A stretch of 64,000 nt of DNA from Mytilus edulis (GCF_963676685.1 NC_092354.1:13894746-13958745), one strand, 5' to 3'. Positions 32,664 through 45,449 are shown, counted from the first letter of the stretch. The notes: generated from the sequence alone by a model not told the origin. A program made the numbers and translations.

Positions 32664-34446
32664 AACTAGAGGCTCTAAAGAGCCTGTGTCGCTCATCTTG
32701 GTCTATGTGAATATTAAACAAAGGACGCAGATTGATTCATGACAAAATTGTGTTTTGGTGATGGTGATGTGTTTGTACATCTTAATTTACTGAACATTCT
32801 AGCTGCTTACAATTATCTCTATCTATAATTAACTTGGCCCAGTAGTTTCAGAGGAGAAGATTTTTGTAAAACATTACTAAGATTTACGAAAAATCGTAAA
32901 AAATTGACTATAAAGGGCAATAACTCCTAAATGGGTCAACTGACCATTTCTGTCATGTTGACTTATTTGTAAATCTTACTTTGCTGAACATTATTGCTGT
33001 TTACAGTTTATCTCTATCTATAATAATATTCAAGATAATAACCAAAAACAGCAAAATTTCCTTAAAATTACTAATTCAGGGCCAGCAACCCAACAACGGG
33101 TTGTCCGATTCATCTGAAAATTTCAGGGCAGATAGATCTTGACCTGATGAACAATTTAACACTGTCAGATTTGCTCTAAATGGTTTGGTTTTTGAGTTAT
33201 AAGCCAAAAACTGCATTTTATCCCTCTGTTCTATTTTTAGCCGTGGCGGCCATCTTGGTTGATTGGCAGGGTCACGCCACACAATTTTTAACCTAAATAC
33301 CTTAATGATAGTTGTGGCCAAGTTTGGTTAAATTTGGCCCAGTTGTTTCAGAGAAGATTTTTGTAAAAGATTACTAAGATTTACGAAAAATGGTTAAAAA
33401 TTTACTATAAAGGGCAATAACTCCTAAAGGGGTCAACTGACCATTTCGGTCATGTTGACTTATTTGTAAATCTTACTTTGCTGAACATTAATGCTGTCTA
33501 CAGTTTATCTCTATCTATAATAATATTCAAGGTAATAACCAAAAACAGTAAAATTTCCTTAAAATTACCAATTCAGGGGCAGCAACCCAACAACGGGTTG
33601 TCCGATTCATCTGAAAATTTCAGGGCAGATAGATCTTTACCTGGTGAACAATTTAACACCTGTCAGATTTGCTCTAAATGGTTTGGTTTTTGAGTTATAA
33701 GCCAAAAACTGCATTTTACCCCTATGTTCTATTTTTAGACATGGCAGCCATCTTGGTTGGTTGGGCGGGTCACCGGACACAATTTTTTAACTAGTTTCCC
33801 AAATGATGATTGTGGCCAAGTTTGGTTTTATTTGGCCCAGCAGTTTCAGAGGAGAAGATTTTTGTAAAACATAACTAAGATTTACGAAAAATGGTAAAAC
33901 ATTGACTATAAAGGGCAATAACTCCTAAACGGGTCAACTGACCATTTCGATCATGTTGACTTATTTGTAAATCTAACTTTGCTGAACATTATTGCTGATT
34001 ACAGTTTATCTCTATCTATAATAATATTCAAGATAATAACCAAAAAACAGCAAAATTTCCTTAAAATTACTAATTCAGGGGCAGCAACCAAACAATGGGT
34101 TCTCCGATTCATCTGAAAATTTCAGGGCAGATAGATCTTGATCTTATTAACAATTTTACCCCCATGTCAGATTTGCTCTAAATGCTTTGGTCTTGAGTTA
34201 TAAGCCAAAAACTGCATTTTACCCCTATGTTCTATTTTTAGCCATGGCGGCCATCTTGGTTGGTTGGGCGGGTCAGTGGACACAATTTTTAAACTAGATA
34301 CCCAATTGATGATTGTGGCCAAGTTTGGTTTAATTTGGCCCAGCAGTTTCAGAGGAGAAGATTTTTGTAAAAGTTAACGACGCCGGACGACGGACGCCAA
34401 GTGATGAGAAAAGCTCACTTGGCCCTTCGGGCCAGGTGAGCTAAAA
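32664..34446 (+). mobile_element. Family A tandem-monomer element, copy 3
   Basis: Same termini as 22379-24186 (right hairpin TGGCCCttcGGGCCA) and about three monomers. Contains short accidental ORFs on both strands. Confidence 0.8.
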
Positions 34447-34910
34447 AATGACCAAAATAAGATGTAAAACGAAATCATTCCTTTTTTCTATGAAATATGT
34501 AGGACAATTGAGTTTACATAACAGAAAATCAAAGGATAAAATCTAAACCCAGACCACATGCACACCTTCAATATATATGTATAAACAGACAGCAAAGTGA
34601 AAACTTCCTAGGATTCTGAAATTTCAAACTGTAGTAGGAGATATATGCAGAACACTTATATACCCATAATGGGACGTATCGACGGAAGGACAGACAGGGG
34701 GTAAAACAATACATGTATGCCCACAACGTTTTATAGTAAAACACACAAAAACATAGAAATTATGTTAACACTAAATGGTGAAAATTTTATTTGTTTTACT
34801 TTCAGAGTTGGATATTTTCTTAAACATAATTGATATATATATATATATATGAAATTATGTCTGTTAAGAACTGTCAATCAATTCAATATTTAGCAAAACT
34901 CTATGCAAAT
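34447..34910. other. AT-rich spacer with (TA)n
   Basis: (TA)n at about 34831-34850; otherwise nothing recognised. Confidence 0.4.
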
Positions 34911-34914
34911 TGCT

Positions 34915-35021
34915 AAACTCCATATATTTGAATAGGCAGTGCAGTGGCTATTTTGCCATCTCTGCAAATTGCTTGCAGAGCTGGCAAAATAGCCACCACT
35001 GCCTATTCAAATATGGAGTTT
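34915..35021. repeat. Foldback element (hairpin), ~50-bp arms
   Basis: 34915-34967 pairs with 34973-35021 around a 5-base loop; arms contain 'tgaataggcagt' and 'ggctattttgcca', with two small indels. Confidence 0.85.
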
Positions 35022-35225
35022 TGTGTTTTAACAATAAGAAAAATTCTTAATCCAGATTTTCCTTATTTTTAATGCTGTTAAATTTTTAAGATTTTTTTTT
35101 AATTGAAATGGCTATAGATACTATTATATTAAGTAGTGTATAAAAGCTTTAAATAAAACACTTAATCAGACAAAAAATATATGTCCCCAGCCCCTAAATG
35201 TCACCCTTAGTTAAAATGATAATAG

Positions 35226-35364
35226 CAGAGGCAGATTTAGACTCCCCCCCCATTTTGGGAAAAAATTGGTTGCTTATAGGGAATCATTGAAGCATGACTG
35301 GAGCGGGCCCCCTGTTAATTCAGTCAGTGGGCCCCACTTTTGTAAATTTCTGGATCCGCCACTG
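35226..35364 (-). mobile_element. Short TIR element 'cagtggcggatccag', reverse copy with target duplication
   Basis: Reverse-oriented relative of 30626-30772, flanked by AATAG on both sides (35221-35225, 35365-35369). Confidence 0.82.
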
Positions 35365-35660
35365 AATAGTTATAATGTCTTAAAAATATTATTATAATTT
35401 TTTTTTACCTTGACGCATCACAACAGTAAAGCATGAAAGCCTAAAAATATTAATAGCCTTTCAAGACTACATACATGTACTCCCTTATTTTGAAAAAATC
35501 AAGAGGGTCTTAATGAGACAACAATATAATAAATTATGAAATTGGGTAGTAGACATTCTTGCAAGTATAATAGAACTTAGAATCATGTTTACTTTAGTGC
35601 TCCAAGACCTATTTATAAGTCAAAATGACAAATGTGAAACTTTTTCAGGTGCAAATTTAG

Positions 35661-35748
35661 TCCAAATAATTATGACATCTTGAAAGGCTAGGAAGGCATC
35701 AAAAGCAAAAATTTGAAATAGCCTTCCAAGACCTCATAATTATTTGGA
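35661..35748. repeat. Foldback MITE, family shared with 51376
   Basis: 'tccaaataattatgacatct' pairs with 'acctcataattatttgga' at the other end. Outside it, 'gtg(c/t)aaatttag' plus 'tcc' appears on both sides as a direct repeat. Confidence 0.75.
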
Positions 35749-35799
35749 CCAGTGTAAATTTAGTCCTTTCACATGAGTATTTACTATTTTTTCATAATT

Positions 35800-36560
35800 T
35801 TTTTTTCTCCAACTCTTTTTCTCCTTTTTCCAGCCTTCCTCTCCTTTCTCCTACCCCCTTTCTCCCTGTCTCCCTTACCCCTGTCCTCCCCCTCATAACC
35901 TATAGATATGAAATACTCCAGCCCCCCCCTTTACAGACCCCATAATATTGTATAAACCTTACAAATTATCTTCAAAGATCTTCAAAACTTTTCACAGATT
36001 CAACACAGAGTCGGTTAGCATAAAGTTTCATCTTGCACCTCTCAAAAATCAATAATCCAAAATCAAGGTCATAGAAAGTTTTTTGATCTTTTTAAACTGG
36101 TTCCCTTTCAAGTTACTGGTTCCCTTTGGATTTATAACCGGCTGATGGAGATACTATGCTTGATTATATTAGGGTCTAGTTTCAAGTTGAAGTAAGTCTT
36201 AAACTTAAACAAACTTTTTTGTTAGTTGATGTGTTCCTATAATGTATCACCATAGTCCTATGAATTGCTGATCAATCCAGCCATTTAAATAGGGGGTTCC
36301 CAACCCAGGATAAAAAAGGGGGATATTCCAACCAAATGACAGTTTTTCTCAAATGTCAAAAAAAAAGGTTATACCAGAGTCGCCGGAAGATTTTATTTAA
36401 TAATAAATTATATAGGGAAAGGGGATTTTTTTTAAAGCTCGCGATTTCGAGACTTTTTTGGGATCCAGGAATTATTTTTTTCCAATTTTGGGATTTCACA
36501 ATTTAAAATAATTTAGACGGTGACCCCTGGAATTTCCCTTGGATATTTTTTCTTTGCCGT
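35800..36560. other. Pyrimidine-rich tract and unassigned sequence
   Basis: 35805-35935 is a strong C/T-rich tract ('tctcctttctcctac'), followed by low-complexity sequence. No gene seen. Confidence 0.4.
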
Positions 36561-36570
36561 GAAATACTAT

Positions 36571-37095
36571 AGACCTTGATTTTTCAAAAATTCAAGCTAT
36601 TCTAACTCCTAAACATAGTAATAATACTCCAATAAGTAGTTTGTATGTATTTATCATGCTGGAAAAGATATTTTGAAAATTTTACTTAGCCATGGTATTT
36701 TGACCCCCCTGGGGTATATTGAACCCCTTCTTAATAATAGACCTTGAATTTCAAAAATCCAAGCTATTCTAACTCCTTAACATAGTTATAATACTCCAAT
36801 AAGTAGTTTGTATTTATTTAGCATACTGGAAAAGATATTTTGCAAAATTTTACATAGCCATGGTATTTTGACCCCCCTGCAGTATTTGAACCCCCCTACT
36901 CAAAACCTCAAATTAAAAAAATAACAGCCAATAAATTGTAAATTAGATTATCTACTATACCATTTCTCAAAAATAAGGGGGTTCATTATACCGCAGGGGG
37001 GGTCAAAATACCATATGTGAAAAATGACCCGAGGGTCATTTTACCGCATGGTATTTTGACCCCGGGTTCAATTTTTAGGGGGTTCAAAATACCAT
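36571..37095. repeat. 168-bp tandem duplication and scattered inverted 'ggtattttgacccc' blocks
   Basis: 36571-36738 and 36739-36905 are direct copies. The word ATGGTATTTTGACCCC occurs forward near 36692, 36860 and 37048 and inverted near 36996 and 37078, so the region can form several alternative stems. Confidence 0.75.
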
Positions 37096-37492
37096 ATGAC
37101 ACTGGACGTATCTTTTATTAAAATCGACAGCATTTTAACGAGGATCACAAAGTAAACTGCCACATAAACAATGCTTCAAATGTATCCGTTTGCTTCTAAT
37201 AGAAGCAGGAAAAGTATTTGTATACTGTTTTGTATGTATTTAGTAAATTTGTAAACTACAGAATACAAGTCCTTCCAGCACTTGAAAAAAAAAACATTGT
37301 GCTACAGCCGACAAAGAACGGTTAAGTTTAAATCAATTACTAGTACTAGTATTAAAGTCATGGACATTTATTGTAAAAAATGTTAATAAAATATTCTGAA
37401 TATATGTCTTCTGACATGTTCATTTTTGGTTTGCATAAACGACTGATAAAGTCATAATCAAAGTACATTTCTTACGTCTATACTTTCACGGA

Positions 37493-37592
37493 CCATCCCA
37501 CTTTAGTGTGTGGATGCATCGCACTTTAGCGTATTCCATCGCACTTTAGGGTGACCATCACACTTTAGCGTCCCCATCACACTTTAGAGTCC
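37493..37592. repeat. Short array of 'catcNcactttagNgt' words
   Basis: Five spaced copies of CATC(C/G/A)CACTTTAG(T/C/G/A)GT with 1-8 base spacers. Confidence 0.75.
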
Positions 37593-37902
37593 TACATATA
37601 TGTAAGACTCAGATCGATGTCCGGTCTCTAATCAACGTCCGATCCTCAAATCTATTTCTAAATCTGATGTCACAATGAAATAACATACAGGAATGTGGTA
37701 TAAACAGTCTCCGGGACAAGTTTGCAATTCCGCTGAGTGCAAAAGTTGTCACCTTAATTTTTAGAGTTAAGTCAAAACAAAGTTGATAACTTGGTTGGTA
37801 TTGGTTCCCTGATATTTGTCCTAAAAAAATTTGGCTCTAGCACCACTGTTGAAAAAGTTATGCCCCTTTTTTCAACAATTTCCTCAGGGTACTTTTCCTC
37901 AA

Positions 37903-38345
37903 GGGAAATCAAATTTCCCTGAAGGAAAAAGATTTTTCCTCAAGGGAAAAAGATTTCCCTTAGGGAATTTGCTGCATAATTATTTCCTTTGAGGAAATTC
38001 TATTTCCTTAAAGGAAATTCTTTTTCCTTAGAGGAAATTCTTTTTCCTTAGAGGAAATTCTTTTTCCTTAGAGGAAATTCTTTTTCCTTTGAGGAAATTC
38101 TTTTTCCTTTGAGGAAATTTGCAGCTTCAAATTTTCCTTTGAGGAAATACTTTTTCCTGTGAGGAAATTTGTAGCTTCACATTTTCCTTTGAGGAAATAC
38201 TTTTTCCTGTGAGGAAATTTTTGACAAACACTTTTCCTTGGAGGAAAATTCAAGACAACAAATTTCCTCTGAGGAAATCATTGTTCTTCAAATTTCCTCT
38301 AAGGAAATTTCTGAACATCAAATTTCCCTTAAGGAAATGTTTTTC
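37903..38345. repeat. 20-bp palindromic minisatellite TTTCCTNNRAGGAAA
   Basis: From 37981 to about 38120 the period is exactly 20 bp ('ctttttccttagaggaaatt'). Outside it the same palindrome is spaced about 20-40 bp apart with 'gcagcttcaaa'-like spacers. Each unit is a self-complementary TTTCCT/AGGAAA hairpin. Confidence 0.88.
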
Positions 38346-38349
38346 CTTA

Positions 38350-41300
38350 TTTTTACTTGTTAAACATTTCTTCACTACACCATGTATACAAACAGTATGA
38401 ATATAATTATTAAAAGACTGTAGAATTGATGCAAATGATATTTAAAAATTTAATAATAAATGTTTGACTCAAAATTTTAATGACATTGAAAATAATACAG
38501 TCTGACTGTTTAGATCTAGGTATTGTTTATACTTTTTATATAAATTTAACTTTGATTTATAATTTTTTTGGAGCAAATGCTTCTGTTTTCTTTGTAATTG
38601 TTTCAATGCGATACAATAATAAGCAACCAATTTGAATGTCATTATATCATTTGTGGTGTTCTAAAAAAAATATTTATATATTTGCAGATTAAATAATAAA
38701 ATAAACACTTTTCGTGTTATTTTAAATTAGAATTTCTTCTGTTTCAGCTTGTGTACAGTTATTCAATCCACTATGTAAGAATTCAGTGAATACATTATTC
38801 CATTCACTAAACAATTCCCTTCAATTCTAAGAGAAATCATTTTTGCAAATTGTTCTTCAATGATCTTCTTCCATTGCCAAGAATTAGTCCGGTTTAAGGG
38901 AGGTAATCCAATCTTGTCAATAAATTCATTTAAAGGACCGATAACTCTTGCTTACATTGTTATCAATCCATCCCAGCGTGTGTGGTTCAATATCGAGGTC
39001 TGGCAATTAGCACCTTGTACTTTTTGTCTCTTATCTTAAAATTGTGTTATAAACATACACAATAAATTTTCTGATTATATCATGAAAATTGATAATATAT
39101 CAAGAACCGACTCTGTTAAAATTTCAAGTTGGATCTAGTTTTCTGAAATTGTTCTTAAACCCGTTCTGATGAACGCATCTATAACAAGAAGTCGTCCTAT
39201 TTACACATTCCATGTTTCCATTCTCTATATTTTATTTCAGTTTTGATACGTTAACTATTAGTAACAATTAACCAACTTGAAGTGTCTTTTGTTTAAAATT
39301 TATATTATTTTTTTTTTATTATATTTTTTATCATCACTCTTTTTTTGCGAGGAATGATGCCAGTTAAATAATAATAGCTCTCCATTCTTTTGTTCATTTA
39401 ATAAATCGGTAATCGTCTAAAAGAGCAAAATTAATCAAAGTAGTCACGTCACAAGCATAGCATAAATATGTTTTGAGTTATGATTAAAGATGATGTTAAC
39501 GGCAAAGAGACAGCAACCCAAAGACAGAAATAAACAAACAACGTCTAGATGGCAGTACTCAGTCAGGGACTTTCTATACTAATAGCAATAGTATAGAAAG
39601 TCCCTGACTCAGTCTACATGGTCCTGGCTTGGTACGCCTATATAAAGTCATACAATTCGGATATATAATTCGCACATTTATAAACATAAGTTGCAACTAA
39701 AGAAATAAGTGTGTTTTTTTCTACGAAAATGTGTTTTTACCCATTCCAATACTATATGTTAAAAATGAAGGAACAATAGGACGGTAATCTAAATAACAAT
39801 TCAATCTCATTGTAATATGATGAATAGTTATCAATAAAATGTCTATACATGTAAAAAACGAAATGTCCAACTTTTAAGCCTATGAACTCAAGTTTTGAAT
39901 ACTAGTGTGCAAAATCAAAAATAAACAGAAGCCTAGTGTTGGGTCATGAGAATAACTCTGATTCTTCGTTGATTGATGTAAAATGATAAATCATATTTTA
40001 TATTCTTATTTTTGATGGCATTATCCTTTAGGTCTGTCTTTTATAAAAGAGGCCGCAGACACCATGGGGACAGTCATGACGCACAAGTCGAAAAAAAACC
40101 TTAAAAACACCGACAACGCCATGCATGACAATAAGGCACACATTAGTTGACATATGGAATAAAATCAAAAAACAATGTGTTTCATTTGAGAAAAAAGGGG
40201 GGTCTTTATCCAAAACGGAAGCTTTCTATTAAAATTTTTGGCATACTAAACAGCTCTTAATGAAATCAAATGATGAAATAAACTATATTTCGACACCAAA
40301 CAGTCTTAAGTATGCATATATAGTAGATAGAGATCAAAATAAACCAAACTCACATTAATCATTGCACAATTATGAGATGCAATGATTAGAAAAATATTCT
40401 AGTAAAAAATATCATATTGTATCAATCGACTACCAGTCATTTTTCTCCTTATCATACATGTACTCCGCGGGAGGTTATCAAACGTCTTACTTTATAATAT
40501 AACAAGTGGACAATGCAAATATCGCATACTATGTAAATATCATGGAAGTATTATATTGACTTTTACTTCCATTAAGGAATTGTATATTTAAATATACAAT
40601 TCCTTGCTTCAAAAGGTATTTTCAACTGGTCAACCATTTTATCGAAAGCACCACCCAAAAGCACAACTCTCTCCAATTGATTTCCTTTTTAGTACGCAAT
40701 TGCATGTGAACCGTCATCGTTGATTTTTAGTTATAAAATGTAACATAACTTATAATACGATTAATCTTTTGCCGATATTTCAGATAATTGTCATTTTTAT
40801 TATCATTTTCCTGTTCTGTACACATAATTTCTGACACTCTATCGGCTAAGTCGACCACCTACTCTTGTTTATTATGTCTTCGTGTACCTGAAACTCTCTT
40901 TGACATGTTTAAATTAACAAATCTAAACTTTATTGATGCGTGTGTGTGTATAATGTAATCGTGGAGGAAACAATAGTGCATGGTAATTTTTTTTTTTATT
41001 AAAACGACAGTACATTTGAATTATTCGTTTAAGCATATTGCCTATTTTGCGTTTTATTTTATTCGAATGTAACAGGTATGATCAGGTCTATGCATTAATT
41101 GTGTATTGCAATGGGTCTTTTCCTCGCTAAAGACATACAATCAAGATTTTATGCCATATATGCTTATTGAATCATTTCAGTTTATCAACACTTTTGAGGT
41201 GACGTCGTATTTGTCAATATATTTACATTGAAATATATAATTCAAATATGTAACAACTATAACTATGTGTGTATTGAAATAAAATAATTAATAAAAACGT

Positions 41301-42430
41301 TATAGGAGAGTATAAATACGACAGCTCTCGCTATCTATTATAATTATAATCTGTGATCATGTACAACATCTTAATTCTTGTGTGTATCAGTTTACACATT
41401 TCGTGACGTTTTTCTTTAAATTATTTAAAATGTTCATATTTCTATTCAAGTTGTTCGCATGAAGAACATTTTTTTAAACTTTGAAACTTATATCAAAAGA
41501 TAGAGCATTTTTTCTTCTTTTATATGATAACAAAGTCAATTTAATGTTCATTGATTAAGTATTTTAAATTATTTTTTAAAGATGTGACCTAATTGGTAAT
41601 AATTTACATTTCACATATAAGACTTTACAACAAAGAAGTCTTTATGACTGTTACGAAACTAAAATTGGTATCAAGAAAGACAAATCCGAAAAATATACTA
41701 AAAATATCATCTTGTTGCTGAAATATTGATGAACACAAATATAACAAAGTCAAAAGGATTTAATGAAAAGAAAAAGTTTAAATCGTCATTTTAAAATTTT
41801 TCCACGTTTAATTCAACAGACTGATTTCATAGATAAAACCTCTGTCCCGTGACGCATGCGCATTACAGACTGGACTGATTCTTGACAATGTGTATATTTG
41901 ATATGAGGGAGCGATGTAAATGAGTGGATAAAACTTGTGTTCCTTTTTTCAACAACAAAATAGTATCTGTTCTGCATTCTCCTTTCTTTTGATTAAGATA
42001 TGTTGTTGCTTTTATGCAATAGTGTTTTCGGGTATCTATGATAAAACTCCATTTTGGTTTATATGGTCATTATCACATGTTGAAAATTCCTAATTTTTTT
42101 TTGCAGGAAAGCACACATTCCATTTCAAATTAATCCAATTATGCACTATGTAAATAAATTTCAACTTTAAGTTTCCTCTTCAGTAATGACCTATTGATCA
42201 TGAAAACCGAGATGTCTGATCACCTATAAATACACAAAAAAAGCAAATAAAATGTTATAAATGGAGAGAGAAACAGCAATAAATGTTTTTCATGTGTATC
42301 TTTCCTTATTAAAATACATTAAGTAAAATTGAACTCGAGAAAAATAAATAACTGCGATGTAGACTAGAAAGTATAAAATGCAAGATAAAGTATTCACGAA
42401 AAATTAGTTGATTTACAGTAGTCAAGTCCA
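38350..42430. other. Gene-poor region with two strong palindromes
   Basis: No exon supported. A perfect 20-bp-arm hairpin lies at 39561-39609 (9-base loop) and a perfect 32-bp palindrome at 40574-40605. 39480-39545 and 40020-40160 resemble dispersed mussel repeat fragments. Confidence 0.5.
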
Positions 42431-42433
42431 TGT

Positions 42434-42810
42434 TTGCAGGAAATTTACATCATTGGTTGTCTGGTGGAGAGTTGTCTTATTGGTAATCATACCACATCTT
42501 ATTTTTATATAACCTTGCCATATTCCTATTGTGCCTGTCCAAAGTTCAGAGCCTGTAGCTTTTATCAGTTTAGTCTGACACTAAAATGTAGTGGTTGTTG
42601 TTGTTGTTGTTTCATACCGGTCATATTTATTTTTTGTAATTTATTTTGTTATAAACTAGGCAATTAGCATGATTAGTTTTACAGTTTGAATTGTTTCAAT
42701 GTTTCATCTTTAGGTCTTTTATACTTTGACTATAGTATAGGGTATTTATTTTCTCATTATTGAAGGTCGTAACAGGCCTACAATTTCTTTCTCAAAGCCG
42801 TGATAGTTTT
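42434..42810 (-). repeat. SINE-like fragment, reverse
   Basis: 'gagagttgtcttattggtaa' followed by 'cataccacatctta' is the reverse of the family signature. Confidence 0.55.
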
Positions 42811-43082
42811 CATATTTAATATACCACATCTTTGAATTTTTATAGTAATCATGATACTAGTAATCATCTTTCAAGTTCAATAACTTTTTAAAATTAAAAG
42901 GTGCCTTACCATTTAGGTTTAGTTGGCTTCTGCAAATTTTACATTGCCTATCATTTCTGCTGTATATTATTTCTCTGTACCTTCTATAGTTCTTGTCCTA
43001 TACATAAAAGAGTAAAAGTTGAATGACATCTTGCATCAATATTTTTTCTGTTTAATGTACATTTATATGTATATTAATGTGT

Positions 43083-44015
43083 GTTTAATAAAAATCTAAA
43101 CCATGAGTGCTTGATAAGCTTCTTGCCCTTATAGCTGGTCTGTAAGCTTTAAATGAATTTTATTGATCGACTAAAAAACTATGAGCACTGCGCAAATAAG
43201 ACCCCCGCCCTCCAAAAAAAAAAACATGCACAAACAGTGGTATTCATTACCATAAAACATGTATATAATTTGGCTCAATTTATAGATCTCTCAAGTGACT
43301 ATAAGTTTAAGGCTGCGATTTTTTTAACAAATACATTTCTAAAACCTTTCAAAGATTTTGAAAATGGACAAATTTTAAATAACTTTGCAACAACTAAAGT
43401 TCCTTAACTCTGCATCTTATAAAAAAATATACATGATAAATAGGGAATGATACTCCAGCTTGCATATTATTCAAAGTTTTAAAGGAACATAACTGAAGAA
43501 CGGTAAAAGTTTTACTACAAAAATTTGAAATTGATCTGATTAAAATTGTGATAAAAAGTATTGTTTTAAAGTTTAATAAAATTTGGTTGAGGGAAACTTA
43601 AGTTAGAAGGCTGAAACAATTTTTTTCCATTTTTAAAGAACATAACTAGAGAATTTAGTAAAAGAGACACTACCAAAATTCAAACTTAATCTGTATTTTG
43701 TGGTGATAAGCATTGTGTATTGATTTCATAACATTTGGTTGAGACAAACTAAAGTTTAGAAAACAGGAAACCAAAAATTCAGCATATTTTCCCCATTTCT
43801 AAAGGGGCATAACTCTGACACTCTAGTACAGTAACACTGACATCACCAAAATTCAAACTTGATCTGAGTATTGTGATAACAAGCTTTTGTAAAAGTTTAA
43901 TCGAATTTGTTTGAGGCAAACTAAAGTAATGTAAGAGAACAAAAAACAACTTTGGGACAGACGGACAAACGATCAAGTGTTAAACATTATGCCCCCTCCA
44001 CTTTGGGTCATAATA
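43083..44015 (+). mobile_element. Tandem-monomer element (family E)
   Basis: Contains 3-4 diverged monomers ('acataactctgac', 'aaattcaaacttgatctg', 'ggttgagacaaacta'), then 'gacagacggacaaacgatca' and 'atgccccctccactttgggt'. Same plan as families A-D, more decayed. Confidence 0.55.
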
Positions 44016-44623
44016 ATAAAAAGGGTGTTTATGTCAAGATATAAAAACAATTCACCAAAGTTTCATAAAAATTTGTGAAAGCATTCTTGAGACTATCCTA
44101 ATCCCAAGTCATGATAGTACAATGACATAAATCAGATTTTTTTTTTAAATTAAAAGGAAAATTATCATGTTTATGTTATACAAAAATAATTCACCAAGTT
44201 TCATTAAAATTGCTCAAAGCATTATTAATAGTATACGTACTGGAAAATCCCCCCTTTTATGAATAAAATCCCTAACTTTAAATTAAAAATTTAAAATCCC
44301 TAAAAATTAAAAAGGACCTTAATTATCATGATTATATGATAACAAAAAAATTATTTAACATAACAAAAAAACCAAAGGCAATGAAAGAGAAACTGACAAT
44401 GCCAAGGCAAAACATAAGATGCAGAAAAGAAAAACAAAACAAAACAAAACACTAAGCAACACCAAAAAACTAGTGTTGAATTTATGTGCTCAGTCAGTCA
44501 GTGAGAGTTGGCAGATCCTGACCTACTATATCTATGCTTAAAAACATAAAAATCATATAGTTCTAAACATATTTTGTAAATTTATACTTTATTAACAAGT
44601 GAAACTGCGAGCTACTGCTCACT

Positions 44624-45057
44624 GATGATACCCCTGCCGCAAGTGGATAATATAAATAGTGTAAAAATATGCAAGTGTTCGGTAAACAGGAAGTTGTCGA
44701 GTGATGAATCTGAAAACGCATCACACGGTATAGCTGACTTATATAAATCCTAAAACCAAATTTAAGAAATCCTTGTATTGTAGTTCCTGAGAAAAATGTG
44801 ACGAAAATTTTCAACTTGGCTCAGTATCATGTGTAAAATCATACAAGTGTTCGGTTAACAGGAAGTTGACAAGTGATCAATCTGAAAACGCATCACACGG
44901 TATAAATGACTTAGATAAACCCTGAAACCAAATTTCAGAAATCCTTGTATTGTAGTTCCTGCGAAAAATGCGAAGAAAAATATTCATGGGACGGACGGAC
45001 GGACGGACGGACAGAGGTAAAACAGTATACCCCCCTTTTTTGAAAGCGGGGGTATAA
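44624..45057 (+). mobile_element. Tandem-monomer element with terminal hairpin (family B)
   Basis: Left end 'gatacccctgccgcaag'; two ~175-bp monomers ('caagtgttcggt', 'aaaacgcatcacacggtat', 'aatccttgtattgtagttcc'); (GACG)n at 44988-45013; right hairpin TATACCCCC/GGGGGTATA. Confidence 0.7.
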
Positions 45058-45449
45058 AAGTTGTCATAAATAGCATAGACACCTTTGAGTTTTGAGAACC
45101 ACATGTGTTAATTGTGCGAGTATAATCATTGATAATCATGCACAAGATTGACTTTTTAAAAAAAAGCCTATATATTGAAATTTTCTGAAAATATTGCATG
45201 CATTTATTAATATGACCAATTTCAAGAAATGCACAAAGATGCGAGATGATTTATATAATTGTAATTTCAGGAATTTACAGTAAAGGCTTTTATCCCCACT
45301 GCATTTTGCACTTTTTCTTATTCAGGAGCCAGAAGTTATGACCTTTGTGACCTTTGTATGATTTTTATTTTAGTTTCTTTTTCTTTGTATTGAAAAGTTT
45401 AGTATGACGTCCATTATCACTCAACTAGTATACATTTTTGTTTAATGGC

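Noticed and set aside
37903-38345. CRISPR-like array
   Set aside because: Regular spacing, but spacers are nearly as repetitive as the repeats, the genome is eukaryotic, and there are no cas genes.
38068-38400. Frames with repeated FPLRK or FPRRK words
   Set aside because: Translation of the 20-bp palindromic minisatellite.
42434-42667. 77-codon plus-strand frame
   Set aside because: Lies over a reverse SINE-like fragment and (gtt)n repeats.
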